Assembly (NCBI GenBank): GCA_038327195.1
Contig: JBBQKU010000017.1
Coordinates: 10,798 to 74,797, forward strand
Direction of reading: 5' to 3'
From: UBA4416 sp038327195
GTDB taxonomy: Bacteria > Bacteroidota > Bacteroidia > B-17B0 > Aurantibacillaceae
Length of the DNA stretch: 64,000 bases
The notes beneath the pieces are model-generated. The model was not told the DNA's origin. It worked only from the letters and a program-made list of their open reading frames with translations, and did no database searches. Positions 52,001 to 61,700 of this stretch are shown piece after piece (position 1 is the first letter of the stretch; each line of letters opens with the position of its first letter). The position numbers and the translations under genes were made by a program.

Positions 52001-53638
52001 TTACATCATTCCGCCCATTCCACCCATTCCTGGATTACCCATTGGCATTGCTGGAGCGTCTTCTTTACGTTCAGCTAATACGCAATCAGTAGTTAACAAC
52101 ATAGCTGCAACTGAAGCTGCGTTTTCTAAAGCAATACGGCTTACTTTAGTTGGGTCAATAACACCAGCTTTTAATAAGTTCTCATACTTTTCAGTACGCG
52201 CATTAAATCCGAAATCATCTTTTCCTTCTTTTACTTTTTGTACAACTATAGATCCTTCAATACCACAGTTTGTACAAATTTGACGTAAAGGCTCTTCAAT
52301 AGCACGTTTTACAATAGCTATTCCAGTATTTTCGTCTTCATTTAAACCTTTTAATTTTTCTAAAGAAGCAATTGCACGAATGTATGCAACACCACCGCCC
52401 GGTACAATACCTTCTTCAACTGCTGCACGAGTAGCTGCTAAAGCATCATCCACACGGTCTTTCTTTTCTTTCATCTCAACTTCAGTAGCTGCTCCAACAT
52501 AAAGAACTGCAACACCGCCTGCTAATTTAGCTAAACGCTCTTGTAATTTTTCTTTATCATAATCAGAAGTAGTTGATTCAATTTGTGCTTTAATTTGATT
52601 AACACGAGCAGCGATATCAGCTTTTTTACCACCACCACCAACGATAGTTGTATTGTCTTTATCAACTGTAACTTTTTCTGCTTTACCTAAGAAAGTTAAA
52701 TCAGCATTTTCTAATTTAAATCCTCTGTCTTCTGCAATAAAAATACCACCAGTTAAAATTGCTAAATCTTCTAACATTGCTTTTCTTCTATCACCAAAAC
52801 CTGGAGCTTTAACAGCACAAATTTTTAAGTTAGAACGTAAACGGTTTACAACTAAAGTTTGTAACGCTTCGCCATCAATATCTTCAGCAATAATTAAAAT
52901 TGGTTTACCAGTTCCAACTGCTTTTTCAAGTACTGGTAACAATTCTTTCATGGTAGAAATTTTCTTTTCGTAAATTAATACTAAAGGGCTTTCTAAAACG
53001 GCTTCCATTTTATCAACATCAGTAATAAAGTATGGAGAAATATAACCTCTGTCAAATTCCATTCCTTCAACAACTTCAACAGTTGTGTCAGTTCCTTTAG
53101 CTTCTTCAACAGTAATTACACCTTCTTTTTTCACCTTAGCCATTGCTTCAGCAATTAATTTACCAATTGTGCTATCGTTGTTTGCAGAAATCGTTGCAAC
53201 TTGTTCAATTTTTTTATTGTCGTTACCAACGTTTTGAGATTGTGCTTTTAAATTAGCAACAACTGCTTCAACTGCTTTATCAATACCACGTTTCAAATCC
53301 ATTGGGTTTGCACCGGCAGCAACGTTTTTTAAACCACCAGTTACAATAGCTTGCGCTAATACAGTAGCAGTAGTAGTTCCATCACCAGCTGCATCTGCAG
53401 TTTTAGAAGCAACTTCTTTTAATAATTGCGCACCCATGTTTTCAACTGGGTTAGATAATTCAATTTCTTTAGCAACCGTTACACCATCTTTTGTAATTTG
53501 CGGTGAACCAAATTTTTTGTCAATAATTACATTACGACCTTTTGGCCCTAAAGTTACTTTTACTGCATTTGCTAATGCATCAACTCCGCGTTTTAAAGCG
53601 TCGCGAGCTTCTATGTTAAATGTTATGTCTTTTGCCAT
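52001..53638 (-). CDS. groL: Chaperonin GroEL
   Basis: A 545-residue group I chaperonin. The start AKDITFNIEARDALKRGVDAL, ATP-site VTLGPKGRNVIID and GDGTTTATVLAQAI, and the GGM-rich C-terminus are all present. It forms the double-ring folding chamber with GroES, whose gene lies 79 bp upstream on the same strand. The length is normal and no key residue is missing. Confidence 0.98.
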   Translation of the reverse strand: MAKDITFNIEARDALKRGVDALANAVKVTLGPKGRNVIIDKKFGSPQITKDGVTVAKEIELSNPVENMGAQLLKEVASKTADAAGDGTTTATVLAQAIVTGGLKNVAAGANPMDLKRGIDKAVEAVVANLKAQSQNVGNDNKKIEQVATISANNDSTIGKLIAEAMAKVKKEGVITVEEAKGTDTTVEVVEGMEFDRGYISPYFITDVDKMEAVLESPLVLIYEKKISTMKELLPVLEKAVGTGKPILIIAEDIDGEALQTLVVNRLRSNLKICAVKAPGFGDRRKAMLEDLAILTGGIFIAEDRGFKLENADLTFLGKAEKVTVDKDNTTIVGGGGKKADIAARVNQIKAQIESTTSDYDKEKLQERLAKLAGGVAVLYVGAATEVEMKEKKDRVDDALAATRAAVEEGIVPGGGVAYIRAIASLEKLKGLNEDENTGIAIVKRAIEEPLRQICTNCGIEGSIVVQKVKEGKDDFGFNARTEKYENLLKAGVIDPTKVSRIALENAASVAAMLLTTDCVLAERKEDAPAMPMGNPGMGGMGGMM

Positions 53639-53717
53639 TGTTATTTAATTTGTTGTTTGAATTTAGTTATTTGTTTTTTGAGTATTCAATTGTTGAATTA
53701 GCACTTGGCCAAATCAA

Positions 53718-54002
53718 TTAAATGACCGCGTAAATATCGCTTTCGCGCATGATTAATAAATCTTTACCATCTACTTGTATTTCTGTACCAGCGTATTTTC
53801 CGTATAAAACAGTATCACCAACTTTAACAGTCATTGGTTCTTCTGGTTTACCATTTCCAATTGCTAATACTTTACCCTTCATTGGTTTTTCTTTTGCAGT
53901 ATCTGGGATAATTAATCCACCTGCTGTTTTTGTTTCTGCTGGAGCTGGTTCTACCAAAACTCTGTCAGCCAAAGGTTTTACATTTACACCTGATTTTGCC
54001 AT
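53718..54002 (-). CDS. groS: Co-chaperonin GroES
   Basis: A 94-residue GroES. VKPLADRVLVEPAPAETKTAGGLIIPDTAKEK contains the mobile loop, and VGDTVLYGKYAGTEIQVDGKDLLIMRESDIYAVI is the C-terminal half, described here in two parts for clarity. It caps the GroEL ring. A heat-shock promoter is expected in the upstream gap, but I saw no CIRCE-type inverted repeat there. Confidence 0.97.
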   Translation of the reverse strand: MAKSGVNVKPLADRVLVEPAPAETKTAGGLIIPDTAKEKPMKGKVLAIGNGKPEEPMTVKVGDTVLYGKYAGTEIQVDGKDLLIMRESDIYAVI

Positions 54003-54411
54003 AATTTATTTGATTTAATTTTTGTTTAATTTTTACGATTTCCTTTTGTCTAAAAATGTGCCAATGCCTTATTTTAGACAATATTACAGTTTTTAATGAT
54101 TTTATTTCCGAATTTGGCAGTTCAACTGTCAGTTTATTTTTTGAGGTTTTGGACGCATCAGGCGGAAGCCTGACCGGGCTTTTGCTTCAATCTTTTTTAT
54201 CACGCTTTGGCGAAATAAAAAAGGATTTACGCGACAATCCCTTGCGCGACTAAAATCTAAGAATGAAATATAAACTCCGAATTTAAAAGCAAACTCCGCG
54301 CGAGGGATGCAAACGAAAATCCTCGGCATCGCGTTAGCGTATGTTGAGATTGCAGTGACAGCCCGGTTTGGCTCCCGCCAAACGCGCCCTAATTACTCAG
54401 AAAAAGAAAAA
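54003..54411. other. 408-bp intergenic region between groES and fabH
   Basis: Contains the groES promoter region (about 54003-54120, AT-rich) and a large palindromic element (54173-54367). No supported gene; ORFs that can be drawn here run through the palindrome. Confidence 0.7.
54173..54367. repeat. 195-bp nested palindromic intergenic element
   Basis: Outer arms ACCGGGCTTTTGCTTCAATC (54173-54192) and GATTGCAGTGACAGCCCGGT (54348-54367) are inverted partners with about four mismatches. Inner arms at 54223-54248 and 54297-54322 (GGATTT..CCCTTGCGCG against CGCGCGAGGG..AATCC) also pair closely. A further stem AATCTTTTTTAT / ATAAAAAAGGATT (54189-54200, 54215-54227) and small hairpins CAGGC/GCCTG (54159-54172) and GTTTGG/CCAAAC (54366-54383) sit within or beside it. 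It is GC-rich relative to its surroundings and resembles a dispersed Bacteroidota element. Confidence 0.85.
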
Positions 54412-55416
54412 TTACTTTCCGACTTTGCTACCGTCGTAAGCCCATTTTATCCAAATAGAACCCCACGTAAAGCCACCACCAAAAGCTGATAAAATTAAAT
54501 TATCACCTTTTTTAAATTGCTTTTCGTAATCCCATAATAATAAGGGAATTGTACCAGCAGTTGTATTTCCGTAGCGCTCAATATTCATTAGCATTTTGCT
54601 TGGGTCTAATCCCATTCGATTAGCGGTTGCTTCGCAAATACGTTTGTTTGCTTGGTGTGGTAATAACCAAGTAACATCATCGGCAGTAAGGTTATTTTTT
54701 GCCATAATATCAGCACTTACTTCAGCCATGTTTACAACTGCATGTTTAAATACTGTTTGTCCTTCTTGGTGCACAAAATGTTGTCTTTTGTCAACAGTTT
54801 CGTGTGATGGTGGTAATAAAGAGCCACCCGCAGCTTGGTATAAGTAGTTACGTCCAGCGCCATCACTTTTTAAAATAAAATCCTGTATGCCATTTTCATC
54901 TTCAGATGGTTCTAATAAAACAGCACCACCGCCATCACCAAAAATCACACAAGTAGTACGGTCTTCGTAATCTAAAATAGCACTCATTTTATCTACACCA
55001 ATAACAACAACTTTTTTGTATTTACCAGTTTCAATAAATTGAGAGCCAGTTGCCAATGCAAAAATAAAACCTGAGCAAGCGGCAGATAAATCGTAACCCC
55101 AAGCGTTTTTTGCACCAATTTTATCACAAATAATATTGGCAGTACTCGGAAAAATTAAATCACCAGTTATAGTTCCAACAATTAGTAAATCAATATCCAT
55201 GGCTGTAATGCCACGTTTTTTTAATAGTTCTTCTACAGCAATAACCATCATGTCGGAAGTTGCTTTACCAGGTTCGTTTAAAACCCGCCTTTCTTTTATT
55301 CCAGTGCGTGATGTAATCCATTCGTCATTTGTGTCAACAAATTTTGCTAATTCATCATTTGTCATTACAAAATCAGGAACGTGTCCACCAATGGCAGTAA
55401 TTGCAGCTTTAATCAT
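54412..55416 (-). CDS. fabH: 3-oxoacyl-ACP synthase III
   Basis: A 334-residue KAS III. The catalytic triad is Cys114 (DLSAACSGFIF), His254 (LLPHQANKRI) and Asn284 (YGNTTAGTIPL). It starts fatty-acid synthesis by condensing acyl-CoA with malonyl-ACP. It overlaps plsX by one base on the minus strand, the usual plsX-fabH pairing. Confidence 0.97.
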   Translation of the reverse strand: MIKAAITAIGGHVPDFVMTNDELAKFVDTNDEWITSRTGIKERRVLNEPGKATSDMMVIAVEELLKKRGITAMDIDLLIVGTITGDLIFPSTANIICDKIGAKNAWGYDLSAACSGFIFALATGSQFIETGKYKKVVVIGVDKMSAILDYEDRTTCVIFGDGGGAVLLEPSEDENGIQDFILKSDGAGRNYLYQAAGGSLLPPSHETVDKRQHFVHQEGQTVFKHAVVNMAEVSADIMAKNNLTADDVTWLLPHQANKRICEATANRMGLDPSKMLMNIERYGNTTAGTIPLLLWDYEKQFKKGDNLILSAFGGGFTWGSIWIKWAYDGSKVGK

Positions 55417-56354
55417 TATTGAAATATGGTTTTAATTTTTTCGTTTAAGTTAGCTTCTATAATTTCTTGGCTCAATACCATCATATTTTTAAAAGCTAAA
55501 GGAGTTGATTTTCCATGAGCAATCATTACGTTTGAATTAATTCCTAATATGGGAGTTCCTCCATAAAGTTCATAATTAAATCTGTCAAAATAGTCGTCGC
55601 TTCTGTTACGTTTTTTGATCATAGAGTAAAATGCTTCGGCAGTTTTCAATAACACATTTCCAGTAAATCCTTCGCAAACAATAACATCAGCCTTATCTTC
55701 AAAAACTTCAGAGCCTTCAATGTTGCCAATAAAATTGAAATCTTTTGTGCCTTTCATCATTGCATGCGTTGCTTGAGTTACTAGATTACCTTTTTCAGGT
55801 TCTTCACCAATGTTTAGTAAACCCACCTTTGGATTGTCTATTTTATAAACTTCTTTAGCATAAATAGATCCTAAAATTGCAAATTGATATAACACATCGG
55901 GTTTACAATCAGCATTTGTACCAACATCTAAAATAATACCAAAGCCACCATTTGTTTTTGGTAAAACAGAAGTTATACAAGGGCGAATAACGCCTGGCAC
56001 TGCTTTTACAGAAAACATAGAGCCTACTAACATGGCACCTGTATTTCCCGCACTTCCAAAACAATTTATTTCATTTTCTTTTAATAATTTAAATCCAACT
56101 GAAATACTACTTTGTGGTTTTTGAGCAAGCGCTTTTGTTGGGTGCTCGCCCATTTCAATAACTTCAGTTGTATGAACAAAGTCAAACTTATCTTCTGCTA
56201 TTCCTTTTTCTTTAAGATAGGTTTTTGCTTTATCGCTATCACCAATTAATACAATTTTTACAGTTGAAGGTAAAACATCTAAAGCTAAAATTGCACCGTC
56301 TAAACAGTTGTTAGGAGCGAAATCGCCACCCATTATATCTAATCCAATTTTCAT
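55416..56354 (-). CDS. plsX: Phosphate acyltransferase PlsX
   Basis: A 312-residue PlsX: KIGLDIMGGDFAPN start, SAGNTGAMLVGSMF, LDVGTNADCKPD and VCEGFTGNVLLKT. It makes acyl-phosphate from acyl-ACP for phospholipid synthesis at the membrane. The common upstream neighbours yceD/rpmF are missing; sufE lies divergently instead, so plsX is the first gene of its transcript here. Confidence 0.96.
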   Translation of the reverse strand: MKIGLDIMGGDFAPNNCLDGAILALDVLPSTVKIVLIGDSDKAKTYLKEKGIAEDKFDFVHTTEVIEMGEHPTKALAQKPQSSISVGFKLLKENEINCFGSAGNTGAMLVGSMFSVKAVPGVIRPCITSVLPKTNGGFGIILDVGTNADCKPDVLYQFAILGSIYAKEVYKIDNPKVGLLNIGEEPEKGNLVTQATHAMMKGTKDFNFIGNIEGSEVFEDKADVIVCEGFTGNVLLKTAEAFYSMIKKRNRSDDYFDRFNYELYGGTPILGINSNVMIAHGKSTPLAFKNMMVLSQEIIEANLNEKIKTIFQ

Positions 56355-56568
56355 ATTTTTACTACAAATTCAATTTACTAAAAAAAGAATTTTAATGTGA
56401 TTTTACAATTATTAAAAGGCAAAGTTATTAACCTAAACCATATTAAAAGAAGGATATTAATTTGATTTTCATATTTGCAGGTAAGGTGTTGTAAATCAAC
56501 GACTTATTTATGGATTTTAAATTTCAAAAAATAGGCTTCAAATAAAGAAATGAATGTATTTTTACAAA

Positions 56569-56982
56569 ATGACAATTGACGAAATAGAAAATGAAATAAT
56601 AGACGAGTTTGAATTATTTGGTGATGATTGGGAAGGAAAGTACGAGCACTTAATTGAACTTGGGAAAAATTTACCAAAAATTAAAGAAGCATATAAAACG
56701 GAAGACAGACTAATTAAAGGCTGTCAGAGTAGGGTATGGCTACATTCAGAAAAAGTTGAAAATAAAATTATTTTCACAGCTGATAGTGATGCCATAATTA
56801 CAAAAGGCATGGTTGCGTTAATGGTGAGAGTTTTATCTCATCAACTTCCAATAGATATTATAAATGCTGAATTGAGTTTTATTAATAAAATAGGATTAAC
56901 TGAACATTTATCTCCAACACGAGCAAACGGATTGGTTAGTATGATTAAACAAATGAAATTAGATGCAAGAGCATTACAATAA
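56569..56982 (+). CDS. sufE: SufE cysteine desulfurase activator
   Basis: About 137 residues from the ATG at 56569, which gives the usual family start TIDEIENEIIDEFELF; an ATG at 56554 adds five residues. The active-site Cys52 is in LIKGCQSRVWL. SufE accepts sulfur from SufS and passes it to SufB for Fe-S cluster assembly. It is divergent from plsX with about 215 bp between. The TPR gene follows by 15 bp. Confidence 0.94.
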   Translation: MTIDEIENEIIDEFELFGDDWEGKYEHLIELGKNLPKIKEAYKTEDRLIKGCQSRVWLHSEKVENKIIFTADSDAIITKGMVALMVRVLSHQLPIDIINAELSFINKIGLTEHLSPTRANGLVSMIKQMKLDARALQ

Positions 56983-56997
56983 CTTTAAAAATTAATT

Positions 56998-58440
56998 ATG
57001 AGAAAATTCTGCTACTGTTTAATTTTAATAGTTTCTCTAAATGAACGTGTTTTTTCGCAAAGAGATAAGGATGAATTTTCGAACCCTACTTTTACAAGTG
57101 CTTTAAGTAAATACTCCGATAAAAAATATTCTGAAGCTTATAATGAGTTTAGTAATTATTTATCAAAATTCCCAAAAGATGCTAGTGCTTTTTACAACCG
57201 AGGACTTTGTGCATACGCTTTAAAAGATTACACGGATGGAATTACGAATTTTTCAAAAAGTATATCGTATGGTAGAGTAAAATGTGATGTCTTTTATAGT
57301 AGAGGTGCATGCAACTATGAGTTGAAAAAATATGAGTTAGCGATTTTGGATTTTGATTCAGCATTAACAATAAATTCAAATTATGAATTAGCTTTAATAT
57401 ATAAAGGAGCTTCACTTAATGAAATAATAAAATATCCAGAAGGTCTAGTTTTTGTAGATAAAGCAATTGAATTAAATCCTAAAAATGAAACTGCTTATTA
57501 TTTCAGATCTATTATAAAATATAATATGAATAATTTCGAAGGGAGTTTAGCTGATTGTAATACAGCATTAACTTTAAAAATAAATTACGATACCTATTTT
57601 TGGAGAGGCTTAAATAATATTAGTTTAAAAAGGTATAAGGAGGGAGTGGCTGATTACGATACCGTATTATATCATTTGCCAAAATATGCAACAGCTTATT
57701 ACAACAGAGCCTTGGCATATTATGATTTAGGAAATTACAAAAAAGCGATCATTGATAATACTAAAGCAATTGAGTTTGATCCATCAAAACCAAATGCGTA
57801 TTACAATCGTGCATTATCAAAATATCGATTAGAGATGTATAAAGATGCAGAATCAGATTTTAATGCAGCTGTAGATTTGGATCACACAAATGCAAAGTTT
57901 TATTTATGGAGGGCTGTTAACTATTATTCTCAAAATAAATATAGTTTAGCAATGTATGATTTGAATATTGCAATTCAAAAAGATAGTAAAAATGAAACAA
58001 GTTATTATTATCGGGCTCTTTGTAAATATGCACAAATTGATGATCAGGGTTCTTTAAACGATTGTAATGCCGCTTTATTAATTAATAAGTCGTACGATGC
58101 TTTTTATCAAAGAGGTATCTGTAAATTTAATCTAAAAGATTATGTTGGAGCTATTGAAGATTTTAATGAATCATTAAAATTGAAGCCAAATTATAAACTT
58201 GCAACCTTAGAAAGAGGAATTACATATTATCAAATTGAAAAAGATGCGCTAGCTTTAAGTGATTTAAATGCTGTAATATTAATGGATACAAAAAATGCCA
58301 GAGCTTATTATTATAGAGGAAAGTTAAAAAAATACATGAATGATATACCCAGTTCTTGTGCTGATTTGAAACAAGCAAGTTTACTTGGTGAAAATCTTGC
58401 CCAAGACTTAATTATAAAAAATGGATGTAAAACAAATTAA
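56998..58440 (+). CDS. Exported tetratricopeptide repeat protein
   Basis: A 480-residue protein with an N-terminal signal peptide (about 1-20) and about twelve TPR units covering residues 30-465, recognisable by recurrent A-x-Y-N-R-[GA]-L-x-x-Y-x-L-x-x-Y and A-I-x-D-F/Y patterns (FYNRGLCAYALKDY, YYNRALAYYDLGNY, FYQRGICKFNLKDY). TPR arrays are protein-binding scaffolds. It lies 3 bp ahead of a TonB-dependent receptor gene, suggesting a joint role at the outer membrane. Confidence 0.87.
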   Translation: MRKFCYCLILIVSLNERVFSQRDKDEFSNPTFTSALSKYSDKKYSEAYNEFSNYLSKFPKDASAFYNRGLCAYALKDYTDGITNFSKSISYGRVKCDVFYSRGACNYELKKYELAILDFDSALTINSNYELALIYKGASLNEIIKYPEGLVFVDKAIELNPKNETAYYFRSIIKYNMNNFEGSLADCNTALTLKINYDTYFWRGLNNISLKRYKEGVADYDTVLYHLPKYATAYYNRALAYYDLGNYKKAIIDNTKAIEFDPSKPNAYYNRALSKYRLEMYKDAESDFNAAVDLDHTNAKFYLWRAVNYYSQNKYSLAMYDLNIAIQKDSKNETSYYYRALCKYAQIDDQGSLNDCNAALLINKSYDAFYQRGICKFNLKDYVGAIEDFNESLKLKPNYKLATLERGITYYQIEKDALALSDLNAVILMDTKNARAYYYRGKLKKYMNDIPSSCADLKQASLLGENLAQDLIIKNGCKTN

Positions 58441-58443
58441 CAC

Positions 58444-60903
58444 ATGGTAAAACAGTATTTAGTTATCTTTTTTTTTAGTTTAATTACTATTTCTAATGCC
58501 CAAAAAAATTATACCCAAACAGTTAGAGGTCAGGTTATCGATAAAGTTACATCTGCCGGATTACCTGGTGTTGTTGTTAGATTAAAAAATGATTCTTCAA
58601 AAACTCATGTAACGTTAACTGACGAAAAAGGTAATTTTAAATTAGAAGGAATAAAAGTTGGCAGAAGGAGTTTCATAATTAGCCTATTTGGCTATAATAC
58701 AGTTCCATTGAATGACATAATTATAACTTCTGGTAAAGAAGTATTTTTAAATATAGAGCTTGAGGAGTCTTTACATCAAACTGATGAAGTTGTTATTAGT
58801 GCAGATGAAAAAAAAGACTTAGTAACGGATATGCAATCCGTAAATGTAAAAACATTTAGTATTGAAGAAACAGAGCGTTACCCAGGTTCTAGACAAGACC
58901 CAGCCCGAATGGCATCTAATTTTGCTGGTGTTCAAGGTACAAATGATAGTAGAAATGACATTGTAGTTCGTGGTAATTCTCCCTCGGGTTTATTGTGGCG
59001 TTTAGAAGAAATTGATATTCCTAATCCCAATCATTTTGCGGTTGCTGGTTCTGCTGGAGGTCCAACAGCTATTATAAATAATAAATATTTAGCAAATTCA
59101 GAATTTTATACTGGCGCATTTCCTGCAAATTATGGAAATGCATTAGGTGGTGTTTTTGATTTAAAAATGAGAAACGGAAATAATCATAAACATGAAAGAA
59201 CGTTTCAATTTGGATTATTAGGAACAGAATTGTCTTTAGAAGGCCCAATAAATAAAGAGAAAGGGAGTAGTTATTATGTGAATTATAGATATTCTACATT
59301 AAATTTATTGTCATTCTTAAACATTAAATTAGGTACGAGTGCAGTTCCTCAATATCAAGATGGAGCCTTCAGATTAAATTTTCCTACAAAAAAAGCGGGT
59401 GTATTTTCATTAAGTGGTATTGGTGGAGCAAGTACAATAAAAATTATTTTAAGTAAACAATATGAAAGACCAAAAGAATTGTACGGCGATTTAAATCGCG
59501 ATCAATATTTTGCTTCTCAAATGGGTGTTGGTATTTTAAATCATAGTTATTCTTTAAACAGTAGAACCTTAATGAAAACTTCTGTAGCCTATAGTGGACA
59601 AGGTTTAAATGTGAGTCATTATTTGGTATTAAGAGATGATAATTTTAAACCAAATGATACTCTGCCAAAAATATTAGGATATAATTTTTACGAAGGAAAA
59701 ACAACGCTTGCTTGGTACATCAAGCATAAAATAAATCCTAAGAATAGTTTAAAAGTTGGATTTTTCGCAAATGCTTTTCAAGTTAATTTTCATGATGAAG
59801 TTAAAATTAATTCGAGGTATGATACCATAGCAAATTATATAAATGATAAGCCATTTAAAACTCGTGTATACGCTCAAGCTAGCTTTTATTTAATACAACC
59901 ATATATTGCATTTGTGCATAAATTTAATGAAAAATGGAGCACTAATTTAGGTGTGTTTGCTCAATATCTTTCACTGAGTAATAGTTATGTTGTAGAGCCT
60001 AGAGCAAGTTTGAAATTCCAATTTAAACCAAATCAAAATATAAGTTTTGCTTATGGTATGCATAGTCAGATGCAGGCAACTTATATTTATTTTGCTTCAC
60101 CAGATAGTTTAGTTCGCGATGGAAAAACATATGGTAACACATCCAAAGTTTTAGATAATAAAAATTTAGATTTTACAAAAAGTCAGCATGCAGTTTTAGG
60201 ATATGATTATCAAATTTCAAAAACCATTCGAACTAAGGTTGAAGCCTATTATCAATACTTATGGAATGTACCAGTTTATGCTATTCCGTCTGGTGTTTCC
60301 TTATTAAATAGAGGTGCAAGTTTTAATCGTTTTTTTCCTATTTACACCATGGAAAACAAAGGAACTGGTTATAATTATGGGTTAGAATTGACATTCGAAA
60401 AATTATTTAGTAAGCATTATTTTTTTTTATATTCTGCGAGTTTGTTTGATAGTAAGTTTACGGCAAGTAATGGAAAAACCTTTAATACTGATTTCAACGG
60501 AAAATATATGATGAATGCATTAGCAGGTTTGGATTATGAAGTGGGTAAATCAAAAAAGAATTCGATTAACGTTTCTGGTAAATTTACTTATGGAGGAGGA
60601 AAAAGGTACTCTCCCGTTAATGTTGCTGCGAGTAATGCTGTTATGGATGTAGTTGCCGATAATGATAAAGTAAACACCTTACAGTTTAATCCTTATAACC
60701 GCTTAGATTTGAGAATTGCCTATAAAATAAATGCAAAAAAAGCCTCTTATGAAATTGCTTTGGATTTGGTTAATTTAATGAATACAAAAAATGTATTGGC
60801 TTTGAGTTATGCACCAGATCCTGCAAATATTAATGCAGACCCACTCATAAAAAATTACCAATTAGGATTTCTCCCTTTATTTTATGTAAAAGTTGATTTT
60901 TAA
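58444..60903 (+). CDS. TonB-dependent receptor with carboxypeptidase-regulatory-like N-terminal domain
   Basis: An 819-residue outer-membrane protein. Signal peptide about 1-19 (ITISNAQ). Residues about 27-110 are a CarboxypepD_reg-like beta-sandwich (VRGQVIDKVTSAGLPGVVV, TDEKGNFKLEGIKVG, LFGYNT). The plug follows (DPARMASNFAGVQGTND, DIVVRGNSPSGLLWRL) and then a long beta-barrel ending FLPLFYVKVDF. It has no SusC-type hallmarks and no SusD neighbour, so the ligand is not obviously a glycan. It is coupled to the TPR gene. Confidence 0.92.
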   Translation: MVKQYLVIFFFSLITISNAQKNYTQTVRGQVIDKVTSAGLPGVVVRLKNDSSKTHVTLTDEKGNFKLEGIKVGRRSFIISLFGYNTVPLNDIIITSGKEVFLNIELEESLHQTDEVVISADEKKDLVTDMQSVNVKTFSIEETERYPGSRQDPARMASNFAGVQGTNDSRNDIVVRGNSPSGLLWRLEEIDIPNPNHFAVAGSAGGPTAIINNKYLANSEFYTGAFPANYGNALGGVFDLKMRNGNNHKHERTFQFGLLGTELSLEGPINKEKGSSYYVNYRYSTLNLLSFLNIKLGTSAVPQYQDGAFRLNFPTKKAGVFSLSGIGGASTIKIILSKQYERPKELYGDLNRDQYFASQMGVGILNHSYSLNSRTLMKTSVAYSGQGLNVSHYLVLRDDNFKPNDTLPKILGYNFYEGKTTLAWYIKHKINPKNSLKVGFFANAFQVNFHDEVKINSRYDTIANYINDKPFKTRVYAQASFYLIQPYIAFVHKFNEKWSTNLGVFAQYLSLSNSYVVEPRASLKFQFKPNQNISFAYGMHSQMQATYIYFASPDSLVRDGKTYGNTSKVLDNKNLDFTKSQHAVLGYDYQISKTIRTKVEAYYQYLWNVPVYAIPSGVSLLNRGASFNRFFPIYTMENKGTGYNYGLELTFEKLFSKHYFFLYSASLFDSKFTASNGKTFNTDFNGKYMMNALAGLDYEVGKSKKNSINVSGKFTYGGGKRYSPVNVAASNAVMDVVADNDKVNTLQFNPYNRLDLRIAYKINAKKASYEIALDLVNLMNTKNVLALSYAPDPANINADPLIKNYQLGFLPLFYVKVDF

Positions 60904-60938
60904 GAAATATATAAAGGAATAGAATTATAGATTTACCG

Positions 60939-61121
60939 CTATTGTTTCGGTGTTGGATGAGGCAGAACTTCGTTTAAAGGGCCATCAATAGTTTTTGCAA
61001 TAGAATCCGAAACACGTTTAGCGTTCTCATGCATTTTAACTCTATCCTCTGCCGCTGGTTTACAGGCAAATATAAATAATGAAAAAGTTGCTATAGCTAG
61101 TATTGAAAATTTACGTGTCAT
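60939..61121 (-). CDS. Mini-lipoprotein
   Basis: A 60-residue protein with a lipoprotein signal (TFSLFIFAC, Cys20) followed by KPAAEDRVKMHENAKRVSDSI. The mature part is only about 40 residues. It aligns with the protein at 61285 (C-x-P-x-A-E-[DE]-x-x-K-M, then D-S-I), so the two are paralogues. Function unknown; similar mini-lipoproteins occur widely in Bacteroidota. Confidence 0.75.
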   Translation of the reverse strand: MTRKFSILAIATFSLFIFACKPAAEDRVKMHENAKRVSDSIAKTIDGPLNEVLPHPTPKQ

Positions 61122-61230
61122 AATTTTTTATTAAGTATATAAAAGTAAAAATTATTTTGCAATAAAATTATTTTTTTATGAATTATAAAATGTTTGTAAG
61201 ACTGCTTTTACCAAAGTTATATAAATGATA

Positions 61231-61261
61231 AAAAGCTCGCACAATAAATGTACGAGCTTTT
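61231..61261 (-). terminator. Terminator after the Ala-rich lipoprotein gene
   Basis: AAAAGCTCGCACA (61231-61243) pairs with TGTACGAGCTTTT (61249-61261) with one mismatch and a 5-base loop, and gives a T-run on the minus strand. It is 24 bp past the stop of the gene at 61285. Confidence 0.85.
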
Positions 61262-61284
61262 CCTAACTAACTAAACACAAATTC

Positions 61285-61530
61285 TTAGTGCTTTGCAGGA
61301 GCTTCAGCAGCTGCAGTTTCAGTAGCAACAGCTTCAACAGCAACATCAGTAGAAGTTGCAGCAGCATCAGTAACAGCAGTTTCTAAACCTGCAGTAATCA
61401 TAGCAGAAATAGAATCAGCATCATGTTGTAATTTTGCTTCCATTTTAGCTTTTTCTTCAGCTGAAGGTCCACAAGAAACTAATGTTGTAGCTACGAAAGC
61501 TACTGCGATAATTGAAAATAATTTTGTCAT
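61285..61530 (-). CDS. Ala/Thr-rich mini-lipoprotein (paralogue of the gene at 60939)
   Basis: An 81-residue protein with a lipobox (VATTLVSC, Cys20), then GPSAEEKAKMEAKLQHDADSISAMI, similar to the 60-residue neighbour, and a low-complexity Ala/Thr/Glu tail ending AAAEAPAKH. It probably sits on the outer or inner membrane facing the periplasm. Function unknown. Confidence 0.77.
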   Translation of the reverse strand: MTKLFSIIAVAFVATTLVSCGPSAEEKAKMEAKLQHDADSISAMITAGLETAVTDAAATSTDVAVEAVATETAAAEAPAKH

Positions 61531-61700
61531 TTTTTTTGGTTTTAAAATTGTTTGTTTTTGTTATTTGAACATTTATACCGAAACTTTAAAATGGTAACCC
61601 AATATTTAAATAATAATTTAAAATATTTCATAAGTGATTGATTGTCAGTTAATTATTTTTAATTTTAAAAATGAGATTTTAAGGAAATTACACCAAAGTT

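Noticed and set aside
52653..52973. Plus-strand ORF of 106 codons opposite groEL
   Set aside because: groEL is certain on the other strand; the ORF is a shadow of its codon pattern.
54003..54060. CIRCE-type heat-shock operator before groES
   Set aside because: No 9-bp inverted repeat with the CIRCE pattern could be found in the leader.
54056..54489. ORFs on both strands between groES and fabH
   Set aside because: They run through a nested palindrome and their peptides look like read-through of a repeat, with no family features.
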